Of a stretch of 64,000 nt of DNA, positions 10,880-19,620 are shown one piece after another. The position numbers and the translations under genes are program-made. The stretch's first letter is position 1, and every line of letters begins with the position of its first letter. Where the stretch lies: positions 23,618 through 87,617 of the forward strand of contig DATEFW010000004.1 in assembly GCA_035280425.1 (NCBI GenBank). The letters are read 5' to 3'. The notes beneath the pieces are model-generated. The model saw only the letters and a program-made list of their open reading frames with translations. It did not search any database and had not been told where the DNA came from. The DNA is from QHXW01 sp035280425 (GTDB lineage Bacteria; Acidobacteriota; Terriglobia; Bryobacterales; Bryobacteraceae).

Positions 10880-11820
10880 CTTGCGATGCAGTAACCAAAG
10901 CCGTACCGCTTTACTACTACGGGGAACTGGCTCCCGGTGTCGAAGAGGCGGTCGAAGAGCATCTCGGCCAGTGCGCCACCTGCCGCGAGGAGCTCGAACG
11001 CCAGCGCGCCATGGCCGAAGCCCTGGACCGCTACGAAACGCCTTTGCCCACCGGTCTGGTTGCCGAGTGCCGCCATGAACTCGCCCGCGCCATCTACCGC
11101 GAGGAAGCCCCGCCCGTAAGGCGCAACGCGTCCGATCCCTGGGGCCTCTTCCGCGAGGCGTTCCATTCCATGTGGGGAGGCGGCATCCGCTTCCGCCAGC
11201 CGGCCGGAGCGGTGGCGCTGCTGGCCATCGGTTTCTTGGCCGCGCGCTTCACCACATTCTGGCCGGCCAATACCCCCACCCACCTCGCCTCCGCTTTCAC
11301 TCCCGATGCCGTCGTTTCCTCCATTCGCTCCGTGCAGCCCGATGACAGCGGCCGCATCCAGATCGCCCTCGATGAAACGCACCGCCGCATCGTGTCCGGC
11401 CGCGTCGACGATCAGAACATCCGCCGCCTGCTGCTTGCCGCCACCCGCGAGCAGGATAATCCCGGCGTGCGCGTAGAATCCGTCGAGCTGCTTAAAGACC
11501 ATGGCGGTTCCGAGGAAATCCGCCGCGCCCTGCTCGAAGCCGTCACCCGCGATTCCAATCCCGGCGTGCGGTTGAAAGCCCTGGAGGGTTTGAAGCGCTT
11601 TGCCGCGGATCCTGAAGTGCGCTCGACGCTCGCCCAGGTGCTGCTCAAAGACCAGAACCCCGGCGTCCGTATCCAGGTCATCGACCTGCTGATCGCCAAT
11701 CAGGACGCCACCACCGTTCGCGTCCTGCAAACCCTGATCGGCAAGGAAGATAACAATTACGTGCGCATGCGCTGCCAGAATGCGCTCCGCGAAATGAACG
11801 CCTCGGTCGGGACCTTCTGA
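10876..11820 (+). CDS. Zinc-finger anti-sigma factor with HEAT-like repeats
   Basis: A 314-residue membrane anti-sigma factor. The N-terminus holds an HC2-type zinc finger with Cys3, His29, Cys33 and Cys36 (EEHLGQCATC), which in this family clamps the partner sigma factor. A membrane helix spans about residues 109-128 (PAGAVALLAIGFLAARFTTF). The extracytoplasmic part (about 170-310) carries at least three HEAT/PBS-lyase-like repeats, each with the recurring NPGVR at the turn between helices. A HEAT-repeat sensor on an anti-sigma factor is unusual; it may bind the secreted products of the same operon. The gene is coupled to the sigma factor upstream and overlaps the next gene by one base, so all three should be made together. 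Confidence 0.9.
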   Translation: MTCDAVTKAVPLYYYGELAPGVEEAVEEHLGQCATCREELERQRAMAEALDRYETPLPTGLVAECRHELARAIYREEAPPVRRNASDPWGLFREAFHSMWGGGIRFRQPAGAVALLAIGFLAARFTTFWPANTPTHLASAFTPDAVVSSIRSVQPDDSGRIQIALDETHRRIVSGRVDDQNIRRLLLAATREQDNPGVRVESVELLKDHGGSEEIRRALLEAVTRDSNPGVRLKALEGLKRFAADPEVRSTLAQVLLKDQNPGVRIQVIDLLIANQDATTVRVLQTLIGKEDNNYVRMRCQNALREMNASVGTF

Positions 11821-12971
11821 TGATGGCGTATAACCCAGCTCGCCTCGGATTGATTCTCGTAGCCACAACCGCTATGGCAGGCGAGTTGCGCCGCGATGGG
11901 CCGTTCTGGGTCGAGGTGGAAAAAGGTTCGGAAGCCGTCGCTCCGCACTCTACCGTGCGCGTCACAGCCATCGGAGGCGTCACCATCAAGGGCACAGCCT
12001 CCAGTACCCTCGCCTACGTGCTGACCAAGCGTGTCAAAGCCAGGAACGAAGCGCAGGCCCGGCGGCTGCTGCGCGGTTTCGGCGCACACATCTCGCGCCG
12101 CGGCAGCTATACCTACCTGGTTACCCGAAGCGCATACGGCATGGCGGATCTCGATGTGACTGCGCCGCGCAATCTGAGCCAGATTCTGGTCGAAACACGC
12201 GGCGGCGCGGTCGACGCCTCGCAGTTTGACGGCGTCGTGAAAGTCGAGACCGGCGGCGGGCTGGTCGCGCTCGATCAGATCTCGGGCGACGTCGTGGCCA
12301 AAACGGCGGGTGGCGATATCACCCTTGGCAAACTTGGCGGCGAGGCGCGCTGCATTTCCGGCGGCGGCACGATCCGCGCCGATAGCATCCGTGGCGAAGC
12401 CTTCTTTGAAACCGCGGCGGGCGACATCACCGTGCAGGAGGTCAATGGCCCCGTCCGCTGCTCGACCAATGGCGGCGCCATTCGCATCGTGCAGGCGGGC
12501 GACGTGGTCATTGCCGATACCGGAGGCGGCCCGATCGACGTTGGACATGCCAAGGGAATGGTGACGGCGAAGAACTCCGGCGGGCCGATCCAGGTTCATT
12601 CCTCTTCGGGCGCCGCGTGCGAAACCGCCGGGGGCGCCATCCGGCTCACCAGTGACGGCGGCAGCCTCAAAGCTTCTACGGCCGTGGGCAGCATAATCGC
12701 CCGCTTTCAATCCCAGCCCGCCGCCGATTCGTTCCTGAGCACCGGCGCCGGTGACATTACGTTGTGGGTTCCGTCCAATTTGAAAGTGACGGTTCGCGCC
12801 CAAAATGCAACCTATGGAGGCCCGCGCAAGATCGTCTCCGATTTCCCGGCGATCGTGATTCGCTCTCAGGGCGCGTTTACGACTGCCGAAGGAAAGATCA
12901 ACGGCGGAGGGCCGCTGGTCAGAATCGCCGGTTCGGGCGGCATGATCTACATCCGGCGGGAGGAAAAGTAG
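11820..12971 (+). CDS. DUF4097-like beta-helical exported protein
   Basis: A 383-residue protein with a short hydrophobic N-terminus (RLGLILVATTAMAG) that may be a signal peptide, followed by a long repetitive beta domain. From about residue 115 the sequence consists of short strands with recurrent GG turns such as TGGGLVALDQISGDV, TAGGDITLGKLGG and SGGGTIRADSIRG, each about 20 residues long. This matches the DUF4097 family of single-stranded beta-helix proteins, often encoded next to sigma/anti-sigma genes. The start is either the ATG at 11820 or the one at 11823; both overlap or abut the anti-sigma stop. Function is unknown, but the context suggests an envelope target or ligand of the regulatory pair. 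Confidence 0.82.
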   Translation: MMAYNPARLGLILVATTAMAGELRRDGPFWVEVEKGSEAVAPHSTVRVTAIGGVTIKGTASSTLAYVLTKRVKARNEAQARRLLRGFGAHISRRGSYTYLVTRSAYGMADLDVTAPRNLSQILVETRGGAVDASQFDGVVKVETGGGLVALDQISGDVVAKTAGGDITLGKLGGEARCISGGGTIRADSIRGEAFFETAAGDITVQEVNGPVRCSTNGGAIRIVQAGDVVIADTGGGPIDVGHAKGMVTAKNSGGPIQVHSSSGAACETAGGAIRLTSDGGSLKASTAVGSIIARFQSQPAADSFLSTGAGDITLWVPSNLKVTVRAQNATYGGPRKIVSDFPAIVIRSQGAFTTAEGKINGGGPLVRIAGSGGMIYIRREEK

Positions 12972-13005
12972 TCAAGGTGGCGTTAACACACCAGAGGATT
13001 TCGGT

Positions 13006-13881
13006 ATGAAAACGGTATTTCTTTCAGGGTTGTGTCTTACAGGAATGATGACTTCGGCGCTCGTCGCCCAGAATTTTGCCCCGGCGCCTTCCCGTGCCCG
13101 CGCTGCCACGCGCCGGGTCGCTATTCAGCACGGATCGAGCTACCTGGGCGTCGGCGTTGTCGAAATCGACGCCGATCGCGCCAAGGCTCTCCGCCTCAAA
13201 GACGACTATGGCGTTGAGGTCAAATGCGTCGACGCCGAGAGTCCCGCCGCGAAAGCCGGCCTCAAAGAAGGCGACGTGGTGCTCGAATACAACGGCCAGC
13301 GCGTCGAGGGTGGTGAGCAGTTCATGCGCCTGGTTCGCGAAACGCCTCCCGGCCATACCGCCACATTGCTGATTTCCCGCAATGGCGCGACCCAAACCCT
13401 CACTGCCAGCATCGGCCAGCGCCATTCCGGCACGATGGCATTTGAGTTCGACGATGATTCCTTCGCTATGGCTATGCCGGCGACGCCGCCTATGCCAGCC
13501 ATGCCGCCCATGCCCGCCGTGCGCATACCGGACTTCCCGCGCGCATTTATGACCTGGCGCAGCCCTACCCTAGGCATTGAGAGCGAATCGCTCAACCCGC
13601 AGCTGGCAGAGTTTTTTGGTGTGAAGGAAGGCGTGCTGGTCCGCTCGGTCATGCGCGATTCCACTGCCGAGAAAGCCGGCTTCAAAGCCGGCGACGTGAT
13701 CGTCAAAGTGGACGGCGAAAAAGTTTCAACCCCCAAGGAAATCTCCAGCATCCTGCAATCCTCCCGCTCCAAGAAAACCTTGCCGGTAACCGTGGTGCGC
13801 CATCAAAAGGAAGTCGTGCTTACCGTATCGCTTGAAGAAAGCTCTCGCTGGCCGGCATACGCAACGGGTGAAATGCTGTAA
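13006..13881 (+). CDS. Exported tandem-PDZ protein without a protease domain
   Basis: A 291-residue protein with a signal peptide (residues 1-21) and two PDZ domains. The first (about 43-140) shows SYLGVGV as the ligand-binding loop and AKAGLKEGDVVLEYNGQ; the second (about 185-285) shows TLGIESESL and EKAGFKAGDVIVKVDGE. Between them is a Met/Pro-rich linker with repeated MP-A-MPP units (about residues 158-172). No trypsin-like domain is present, so it is not a DegP/HtrA protease; it probably binds C-termini of misfolded or unassembled envelope proteins. It lies 34 bases after the DUF4097-like gene with AGAGGA upstream, and completes the sigma/anti-sigma operon. It could feed envelope stress to the anti-sigma factor, but that is inference. 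Confidence 0.88.
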   Translation: MKTVFLSGLCLTGMMTSALVAQNFAPAPSRARAATRRVAIQHGSSYLGVGVVEIDADRAKALRLKDDYGVEVKCVDAESPAAKAGLKEGDVVLEYNGQRVEGGEQFMRLVRETPPGHTATLLISRNGATQTLTASIGQRHSGTMAFEFDDDSFAMAMPATPPMPAMPPMPAVRIPDFPRAFMTWRSPTLGIESESLNPQLAEFFGVKEGVLVRSVMRDSTAEKAGFKAGDVIVKVDGEKVSTPKEISSILQSSRSKKTLPVTVVRHQKEVVLTVSLEESSRWPAYATGEML

Positions 13882-13953
13882 ACCGGATCGGGCTGTTCCG
13901 AGTTCACCAGAAATTTCACGCTCGAGGCGCTGGCGACCAAATACCGCCGCGCG

Positions 13954-14277
13954 TTATTTTTTTCCGCCGTGTTCTTTGACTGCCTTCTGAATTCCCGGTA
14001 CGGCCGCTTGCAGATCCTGCGCGCTCATGACCGGCCGGAAAGATACGTTGGCGTTGAACGCCAGAAACCAGGGCTCCGCGATCGCCGGAATCTGCGACGC
14101 GTCCTTCATATCGAACACGATCGAGCATGAACGCTGGCCGTTGTCGTCGGCAAAGAAGTAGGCGGCCTCCGGCTTGAGATCCGCAACGATTTTTTCGACC
14201 GTCGATCCAAGCGTTCCTGCCTTGGCGGCGGCGTTGCCGGTCTCAACGGGAATCGAAACTCTCAGTAACATGCGCAT
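13954..14277 (-). CDS. Small dimeric alpha/beta-barrel-like protein of unknown function
   Basis: A 107-residue protein without a signal peptide. The pattern (MLLRVSIPVETGN, a helix, then PEAAYFFADDNGQRSCSIVFDMKD and a C-terminal helix) resembles the small ferredoxin-like stand-alone domains of the DUF3303/EthD-like type, often misnamed in annotations. No catalytic residues can be pointed out. AGGAGAG ten bases before the ATG at 14277 supports the start. It lies 69 bases downstream of the beta-propeller gene on the same strand and may be co-transcribed with it. It converges with the PDZ gene. Function unknown. Confidence 0.72.
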   Translation of the reverse strand: MRMLLRVSIPVETGNAAAKAGTLGSTVEKIVADLKPEAAYFFADDNGQRSCSIVFDMKDASQIPAIAEPWFLAFNANVSFRPVMSAQDLQAAVPGIQKAVKEHGGKK

Positions 14278-14346
14278 GTATTTTTCGCTCTCCTAACCAG
14301 GATTTGTGATTTGCGTCCCGGAAGGAGTCCAATATACACCAGCGGG

Positions 14347-15360
14347 TTACGACCGCCCCACCACTAGCACCACAAACGATCCGGGTTTTACGCTGCGCCG
14401 CGGCCGCTTTCCCGGCTCAGGGTGCGGGTCCTCCTCGAATTCCGCCGCCGGCAGGAAAATCTTCCTGGTCTTCGAATCGAACGCCATGGTCTTGGCGCTC
14501 GTCTGGGTCTTGACGGCGCCCGCATCTTCGTATTCGTTCGCGGATTTCTCATGGTAAATGCTCAGCGTTCCGTCTCCGCACGAAAAGAAGACCAGGCGCG
14601 CTGCCGGATCGAACGCCGCATAGTCCACACCTGCGCCGATCGGAAAGCTGTTGATCACCTTCCCGGTCGCCGCGTCCATCACCACCATCTTCGGCTCCTT
14701 GCGGCAGCCGATGAATAAGCGGTTGGTCTTCGGATCATAGGCCAGCCCGGTCGGAGTCTCCGCCGCGCCGATGGGAAACCGCTTTTTCACCTCGAGCGAT
14801 TTCGGATCGAACACCACCACCTCCGCGGTGTCCTCGCTGTTGACGTAAATCAGCCCATCTTTTCCGATCACCGCCTGTTCGCCATCGCCCTGCGCCTTCA
14901 CCGTTCCCACGACTTCGCCGCTCGAGCCGTCAATGGCGCTGATGTCGTGCGAGCCGTGATTATTAGTGAACACGCGCTTGGTCGCCGCATCGTAATAGAT
15001 GCCGTCCGGCCCCTTGCCTACGTCGATTTTCTTGATGAGCTGCAACGTCGCCGGATCGAACATCGAAACCTTGTTTTCCCGTCCGTTGCTGGTGAACCCG
15101 TGGTGGAACTCCGTGGCGATCGCAATCCCGTGCACTCCCGGCGTATCCGCGATAACGCCCACGCTCTTTCCGCTATCCGCATCGAGAACATCCACCTGCG
15201 TCCCGTGAGAAAGATAAATGCGGCGCGCCGCGCTGTCGATAGTTGTGTAATCGAACCCGCCGGTTCCGCCTACCGGGTAACGGCCTTCCAATTTGTAGTG
15301 GGTCGCTGCTGCCACCAGCATTGCGGCAGCAAAAAGACAAATGCTCGTCGTTTTCCGCAT
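14347..15360 (-). CDS. YncE-like secreted beta-propeller protein
   Basis: A 337-residue protein with a signal peptide (about residues 1-19) and YVTN/YncE-type beta-propeller blades. The repeats are visible as VDVLDADSGKSVG, VSMFDPATLQLIKKIDVG, ISAIDGSSGEVVGTV, VVVFDPKSLEVKKRFPIG and MVVMDAATGKVINSFPIG, each about 40-45 residues apart. Such proteins usually act outside the cytoplasm in binding or scaffolding; no enzymatic residues are evident. The ribosome binding site GGGAGGGAAG precedes the ATG. The gene is transcribed divergently from the aldose-epimerase-like gene (181-base gap) and is followed by the small unknown protein. Confidence 0.88.
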   Translation of the reverse strand: MRKTTSICLFAAAMLVAAATHYKLEGRYPVGGTGGFDYTTIDSAARRIYLSHGTQVDVLDADSGKSVGVIADTPGVHGIAIATEFHHGFTSNGRENKVSMFDPATLQLIKKIDVGKGPDGIYYDAATKRVFTNNHGSHDISAIDGSSGEVVGTVKAQGDGEQAVIGKDGLIYVNSEDTAEVVVFDPKSLEVKKRFPIGAAETPTGLAYDPKTNRLFIGCRKEPKMVVMDAATGKVINSFPIGAGVDYAAFDPAARLVFFSCGDGTLSIYHEKSANEYEDAGAVKTQTSAKTMAFDSKTRKIFLPAAEFEEDPHPEPGKRPRRSVKPGSFVVLVVGRS

Positions 15361-15494
15361 CGCTTCCCTCCCCTGTCCATCTTCAGGCGTTGGAATTCAC
15401 GAAATGGTTACTTCCTCCCCGTATTCTTTCACTGCTGCCCGCGCCGCATGATGCGGAAAAGTATATCGCCGCCCTGTTGCAGCCGTGTGAGTGA

Positions 15495-15524
15495 TTCACG
15501 CGGCACGACCCCGGAAGTTATAAG
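15495..15524 (+). promoter_or_regulatory. Putative sigma-70-like promoter
   Basis: TTCACG (15495-15500) and TATAAG (15519-15524) are separated by 18 bases and point toward the aldose-epimerase-like gene, whose ATG lies at 15542. The transcript would start near 15531, leaving a leader of only about ten bases, consistent with the absence of a ribosome binding site at this start. The match is four of six bases at -35 and five of six at -10. It is a visual match only. Confidence 0.35.
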
Positions 15525-15541
15525 ATGAACATCCCGGTCTC

Positions 15542-16552
15542 ATGCCCTGTCAAATCGAAACGAACCTCGAACACAACGGCCTTCATATCGCGCGATTCGA
15601 AAACGAGCTGGTCTCCGTCGATGTCCTGCCCCAGCTTGGCGCCAAGATTTACAGCTTTGTGCACAAAGCCTCCGGTGTGAACTTGCTATGGCACAATCCG
15701 CGTCTTGCGCCCGCTCCGGTACACTACGGAGCGAAGTTCGACGACAATTGGTCCGGCGGATGGGATGAGCTGGTGCCCAACGATAACCCGTGTCCGTTTC
15801 CGAACGGCGATGTGCTGCCGGATCACGGGGAAGTGTGGTCGCAGGCAACCGCGTGGCAGATCGTCAAACAGTCGGAGGACGCTGTGGCGGTCCGCTTTGT
15901 CAGCTATGGCCGCGTGTTGCCTACCCGCTTCGAAAAGGAACTCTCGCTCCGCTCCGGCGAGTCCATGTTGCGGGTACGATACACCTACGAAAATCAGGGC
16001 CCCAAGCCGGTGCACTTTGTCTGGAATGTCCACCCGGCGCTGGCGATTTCCGCAGCCACCCGGCTCGACGTTCCCGCGCATGACGCGCTCGTCGCGGAAT
16101 GGATGAACGACCAGTTCGAACCCCTGCGCCGTTATCAATGGCCGTACGCCATTGATCGCGCGGGCGAGCAAATTGACATGCGTGTTGTGCCGCCCGCGTC
16201 TGCTGCCGTCGCCGACGCGCACTATTTCCTCAATGTCCGGGAGGGGTGGTACGCGGTCACAGACACGGAAAAACGTGTGGGCTTCGGGCTCGTGTTCCCC
16301 ACCTCCGTCTTCCCTCACGTGTGGCTGTTCCGGACAGCCGGCGGCTGGCGCGGGCTGAACACCCTGATACTCGAGGCCTCGAATGGCTGTTCGAGCAATT
16401 TGTGGAAAGGGGTCGAGACCGGCCAGTGCGGTGTTCTCGCGCCCGGCGAATCCGTGCATGCAGACGTGTTTGCCGTCGCCTATGCGGGATGCACCGGCGT
16501 GGAACGCATCCACCCGGACGGCCGCATCGTGCCGCGCCAAAATCAATCGTGA
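15542..16552 (+). CDS. Aldose 1-epimerase-like (galactose mutarotase fold) protein
   Basis: A 336-residue cytoplasmic protein with the beta-sandwich pattern of the galactose-mutarotase superfamily: FENELVSVDVLPQLGAKIYS near the N-terminus, then LLWHNPR, and the central WDELVPND and LPDHGEVWSQ, where His and Glu residues resemble the carbohydrate-binding site of aldose epimerases. The fold also serves DUF5107-like and glycan-binding proteins, so the substrate cannot be named. There is no ribosome binding site before the ATG; a promoter-like pair just upstream suggests a near-leaderless mRNA. It converges with the methyltransferase gene and the two overlap by ten bases. Confidence 0.82.
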   Translation: MPCQIETNLEHNGLHIARFENELVSVDVLPQLGAKIYSFVHKASGVNLLWHNPRLAPAPVHYGAKFDDNWSGGWDELVPNDNPCPFPNGDVLPDHGEVWSQATAWQIVKQSEDAVAVRFVSYGRVLPTRFEKELSLRSGESMLRVRYTYENQGPKPVHFVWNVHPALAISAATRLDVPAHDALVAEWMNDQFEPLRRYQWPYAIDRAGEQIDMRVVPPASAAVADAHYFLNVREGWYAVTDTEKRVGFGLVFPTSVFPHVWLFRTAGGWRGLNTLILEASNGCSSNLWKGVETGQCGVLAPGESVHADVFAVAYAGCTGVERIHPDGRIVPRQNQS

Positions 16553-17139
16553 TTCAGGCTGTCGCTTGGCAGCCGCGGCCTCCGGGCGACAACCTCCGCC
16601 ACGCCTCGATGGTGCGCCGCGTCGTTCGGCTTGCCCTCATAGTGATGCAGAATCTCTAAGTCCTGAAAAAATACCTTCAATTCACCCGGGCGCAGCCGTT
16701 TATAATTCGGCTCTTCGCCGGGCTCCGTCGTATGCACGATCGCAATCAGCGTCCCGCCCGGCTTCAATCCCCGCTTGGCCGGTTCAAACAGATCGCGCTG
16801 GAGGTAATAGCTCATCACGATCAGGTCCCACGCCGAGGGCTCTATCTGATACTCGTTGTTCTCGAGATTCGCAACGCGCGCATCAACTGTGACGCTCCGC
16901 TCCGAAGCCCGCCGGCGCACGATTTCGATTGCGGCCTGAGCGCCGTCAACCGCCGTGACGCTCCAGCCATGCTCGGCCAGCCACAGCGCATTGCGCCCCG
17001 CGCCGCAAGCCAGATCCAGCGCTTTGCCCGGCGTCAATTTCTTTGCTGTTTCGATGACAAGCGGTGTAGGTGCGGCCTCAATGTCCTCCGCCGGCCGCTC
17101 CCCGGAACGGTATCGCTCGTTCCAACCCCGCAGGTCCAT
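16543..17139 (-). CDS. Class I SAM-dependent methyltransferase
   Basis: A 198-residue methyltransferase. Motif I is clear (LDLACGAGRNALWLAEHG, about residues 39-56) and the acidic residue ending strand 2 is the Asp of VTAVDGAQ. The sequence WNERYRSGERPAEDIEAAPTP at the start resembles TehB-like and other small-molecule methyltransferases. The acceptor substrate cannot be told. It begins ten bases after the stop of the Gfo/Idh/MocA gene and is probably the last gene of the minus-strand operon that starts at the PIG-L gene. The 3' end overlaps the convergent epimerase-like gene by ten bases. Confidence 0.88.
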   Translation of the reverse strand: MDLRGWNERYRSGERPAEDIEAAPTPLVIETAKKLTPGKALDLACGAGRNALWLAEHGWSVTAVDGAQAAIEIVRRRASERSVTVDARVANLENNEYQIEPSAWDLIVMSYYLQRDLFEPAKRGLKPGGTLIAIVHTTEPGEEPNYKRLRPGELKVFFQDLEILHHYEGKPNDAAHHRGVAEVVARRPRLPSDSLNHD

Positions 17140-17149
17140 TTCCCGAACG

Positions 17150-18475
17150 CTACGACGCCACCATCGCCTGCGGATCCCAGTGGCAGATGCGCTTTTCGAA
17201 ATACGCCACGTTGCTCAACAGCGCAGGCCCCGCCGCACGGAAACCGAACACGCCGTCTTCGATAGAGGGCTTGCGGCCGCGCACCGATTCGAGAAACGCC
17301 CCGTGATGCTCGCGGTGCGCATCGTATCCTTCCGGCGGCTCGTATTTTTCCTCCTTATCCGGACGCATGGCGTCGGCCGTCGGGTTCAACTTCGGATATT
17401 TCTTGCGATATTCCGCCAAAAATTCTTCCTGTACCGCTTTCGGGAAGGTACCGATGGTGTATCCCGGTTCCGATTCCGGAGGCACGTTGCTCAACGTCAC
17501 GCCTGCCGGGCTCGTGTGCATGACGCCCTCACTTCCAACGAACCGGAAGCCGAACTGCTCCTCCGCTACGCCGCTCTTGAAATTCACGCGCAGCGCGAGC
17601 GTGAAATCGGGATGCGTTTCGGTCTTGGGGTAATCGAGTAGCGCCAGCATGACGTCCGGAACATCGCGCCCGTCTTTCCAATAGCGCAAACCGCCCGTAG
17701 CCATCACGCGCGTGGGTCCGGTTGATCGCGTAGCGTAATGCAGCCCGCTCAGCAGGTGCACAAACAAATCGCCCGCCACGCCCGTGCCGTAATCGCGGTA
17801 ATTGCGCCAGCGGAACAGCCGCACCGGCTCGAACGGCACTTTGGGCGCATTGCCCAAGAACCGGTCCCAGTCGATATTGGCGGGTGAGGCATCCGGCGGA
17901 ATCGAATATTCCCATGCGCCGATCGCCGTGTTGCGGTCCAGCCACGCTTCCACCATGTTGAGCTGCCCGATGCCGCCCGCTTGCAGCACTTCCCTCGCTT
18001 TCTGATAAACCAGCGAGCTGACGTATTGGCTGCCCACTTGCAGAATCCGCCGGCTTCGCTGCTGGGCAGCGATCACGTCTTTGCCTTCTTCGACAAAGTG
18101 CACCATGGGCTTCTCGCAATACACGTCCTTGCCGGCATCGAGCGCCGCGATGGTAATGCGCGAGTGCCAGTGGTCCGGCGTGGCAATGATCACCGCGTCC
18201 ACGTCTTTCCGCGCCAGAACTTCGCGATAATCGCGGGTGGTGAACAGATGATTGCCCCAGACTTCCTTCGCGCGCGTCAAACGGCCGTCATAGATGTCGC
18301 AGACCGCCGCCAGCTCCACGCCCGAAAACGACAGCTCATAGCGCGTGTCTCCCGATCCCATGCCACCCGCGCCGATCAGCGCAATGCGCACGCGGTCGTT
18401 CGCTGAGACCTTTTGCGCCGCCGCCAGTCCGGCCGCGGCCGTTCCCTGCAGAAAATGACGCCTCGTTGTGTTCAT
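17150..18475 (-). CDS. Gfo/Idh/MocA family oxidoreductase with Tat-type signal
   Basis: A 441-residue NAD(P)-dependent oxidoreductase. It opens with a Tat-like signal (TTRRHFLQGTAAAGLAAA), then the Rossmann motif GAGGMG (residues 35-40) and the family catalytic motif EKP within YCEKPMVHF. The C-terminal domain is the usual open-faced beta-sheet substrate domain. Export of an NAD-dependent enzyme implies a tightly bound cofactor, as known for the periplasmic glucose-fructose oxidoreductase and for GH109-like members; either dehydrogenase or glycosidase activity is possible. AAGGTG precedes the ATG. It lies 65 bases after the CoA-transferase gene and ten before the methyltransferase. Confidence 0.9.
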   Translation of the reverse strand: MNTTRRHFLQGTAAAGLAAAQKVSANDRVRIALIGAGGMGSGDTRYELSFSGVELAAVCDIYDGRLTRAKEVWGNHLFTTRDYREVLARKDVDAVIIATPDHWHSRITIAALDAGKDVYCEKPMVHFVEEGKDVIAAQQRSRRILQVGSQYVSSLVYQKAREVLQAGGIGQLNMVEAWLDRNTAIGAWEYSIPPDASPANIDWDRFLGNAPKVPFEPVRLFRWRNYRDYGTGVAGDLFVHLLSGLHYATRSTGPTRVMATGGLRYWKDGRDVPDVMLALLDYPKTETHPDFTLALRVNFKSGVAEEQFGFRFVGSEGVMHTSPAGVTLSNVPPESEPGYTIGTFPKAVQEEFLAEYRKKYPKLNPTADAMRPDKEEKYEPPEGYDAHREHHGAFLESVRGRKPSIEDGVFGFRAAGPALLSNVAYFEKRICHWDPQAMVAS

Positions 18476-18540
18476 GGTTGCACCTTGTTCTTATGATACG
18501 AAACAGAGCTTGGGCGGGCGTCCGCGCCGGGAAACGGGAG

Positions 18541-19620
18541 CTAACCTTTCGTCACTTCCCGCGTGTGCTCGCCCAACTTCGGCGCAGCACCGCCCAAATG
18601 CCCTGGTGTTTCGCTCAGTTTCGGCGAGACCACGGTTTCGCCTTTGCCGAGTTCCATCTCGCGCATTACTTCCGCCATGTTGCGCACCGGCGCCACGCAG
18701 GCATCGAACGGCTTCAAATATTCGAACCAAGCTTCCGCCGTCCGGGTCTTGAAGATGCGCGAAATTCCCGCAATGATCTCCCGCCGCCGCTCGCCTTCGG
18801 CGAACTGATCCGGAATGAAATCCTCGCAGCCGAGGGCCCTGCAAAGCGCCGCCCAAAACTTCTGCTCGAGCGCACCCAACGAGATCCACCGCCCGTCCGC
18901 ACATTCGTAGAGGTGATAACACGCATAGCGCCCTGTCAGCACATCGGCGCCCCGCTCCGGCAGCACGCCTGTTGCCTGGTGAAACGCCAGCGCCACCGGT
19001 AGCAGCCATGCGGCTCCAGCCATCATCGAAACATCCACCATCTGTCCTTGACCGGTCTTCGACCGCGCGGCGAGCGCCAGCAGCACCCCGATCACCGCCT
19101 GCATCGCCCCGCCCGCCAGATCGGCAATCTGCACGCCCGGAATCACCGGCGCTCCGCCCTCAGCGCCCGTAATATCCAGCACGCCGGCAAGCGCCAGATA
19201 GTTGATGTCGTGCCCGGCCAGCCCCGAGTACGGGCCATCGAGTCCATAGCCCGTGATCGCCACGTAAATCAGCCGCTCGTTGTGCGCGCGCAGAGCCGGA
19301 TAGTCCAATCCGAGCCGCTTCATCACCCCGGGACGAAAGCTCTCGAGCACCACATCCGCGCGCGAAACCAGCCGAAGAAACGCCTCTCTGTCCGCCGCCT
19401 GCTTCAGATTGAGCCCGACGCTCTTCTTCCCGCGGTTCACCAGGTGAAACACCGCACCTTCGCCATCGAGAAATGGCGGCATGGACCGGCCATAATCTCC
19501 CGGGCCCGGTTCTTCGATCTTGATCACTTCCGCGCCGAAGTTCGCCAACATCAGCGTCGCTGCGCCGCCAGGCAGCAGCCGGCTGAGATCGAGCACCGTG
19601 ACCCCGTCGAGCGGCCTCAT
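18541..19620 (-). CDS. CaiB/BaiF family (class III) CoA transferase
   Basis: A 359-residue protein of the family III CoA-transferases, which move CoA between organic acids with a covalent aspartyl intermediate. The N-terminus (LDLSRLLPGGAATLMLANFGAEVIKIE) is the family signature, followed by NRGKKSVGLNLK and the RADVVLESFRPGVMKRLGLDY region that binds CoA; VISGYGLDGPY-like sequence (AITGYGLDGPYSGLAGHD) and a Gly/Gln-rich linker follow. The protein is slightly shorter than the 380-430 residues common in the family. Its ATG overlaps the stop of the MaoC gene (ATGA, 19617-19620), so the pair probably handles the same acyl-CoA, for example a branched or dicarboxylic one as in mesaconyl-CoA metabolism, although the substrate is not shown. 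Confidence 0.9.
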   Translation of the reverse strand: MRPLDGVTVLDLSRLLPGGAATLMLANFGAEVIKIEEPGPGDYGRSMPPFLDGEGAVFHLVNRGKKSVGLNLKQAADREAFLRLVSRADVVLESFRPGVMKRLGLDYPALRAHNERLIYVAITGYGLDGPYSGLAGHDINYLALAGVLDITGAEGGAPVIPGVQIADLAGGAMQAVIGVLLALAARSKTGQGQMVDVSMMAGAAWLLPVALAFHQATGVLPERGADVLTGRYACYHLYECADGRWISLGALEQKFWAALCRALGCEDFIPDQFAEGERRREIIAGISRIFKTRTAEAWFEYLKPFDACVAPVRNMAEVMREMELGKGETVVSPKLSETPGHLGGAAPKLGEHTREVTKG

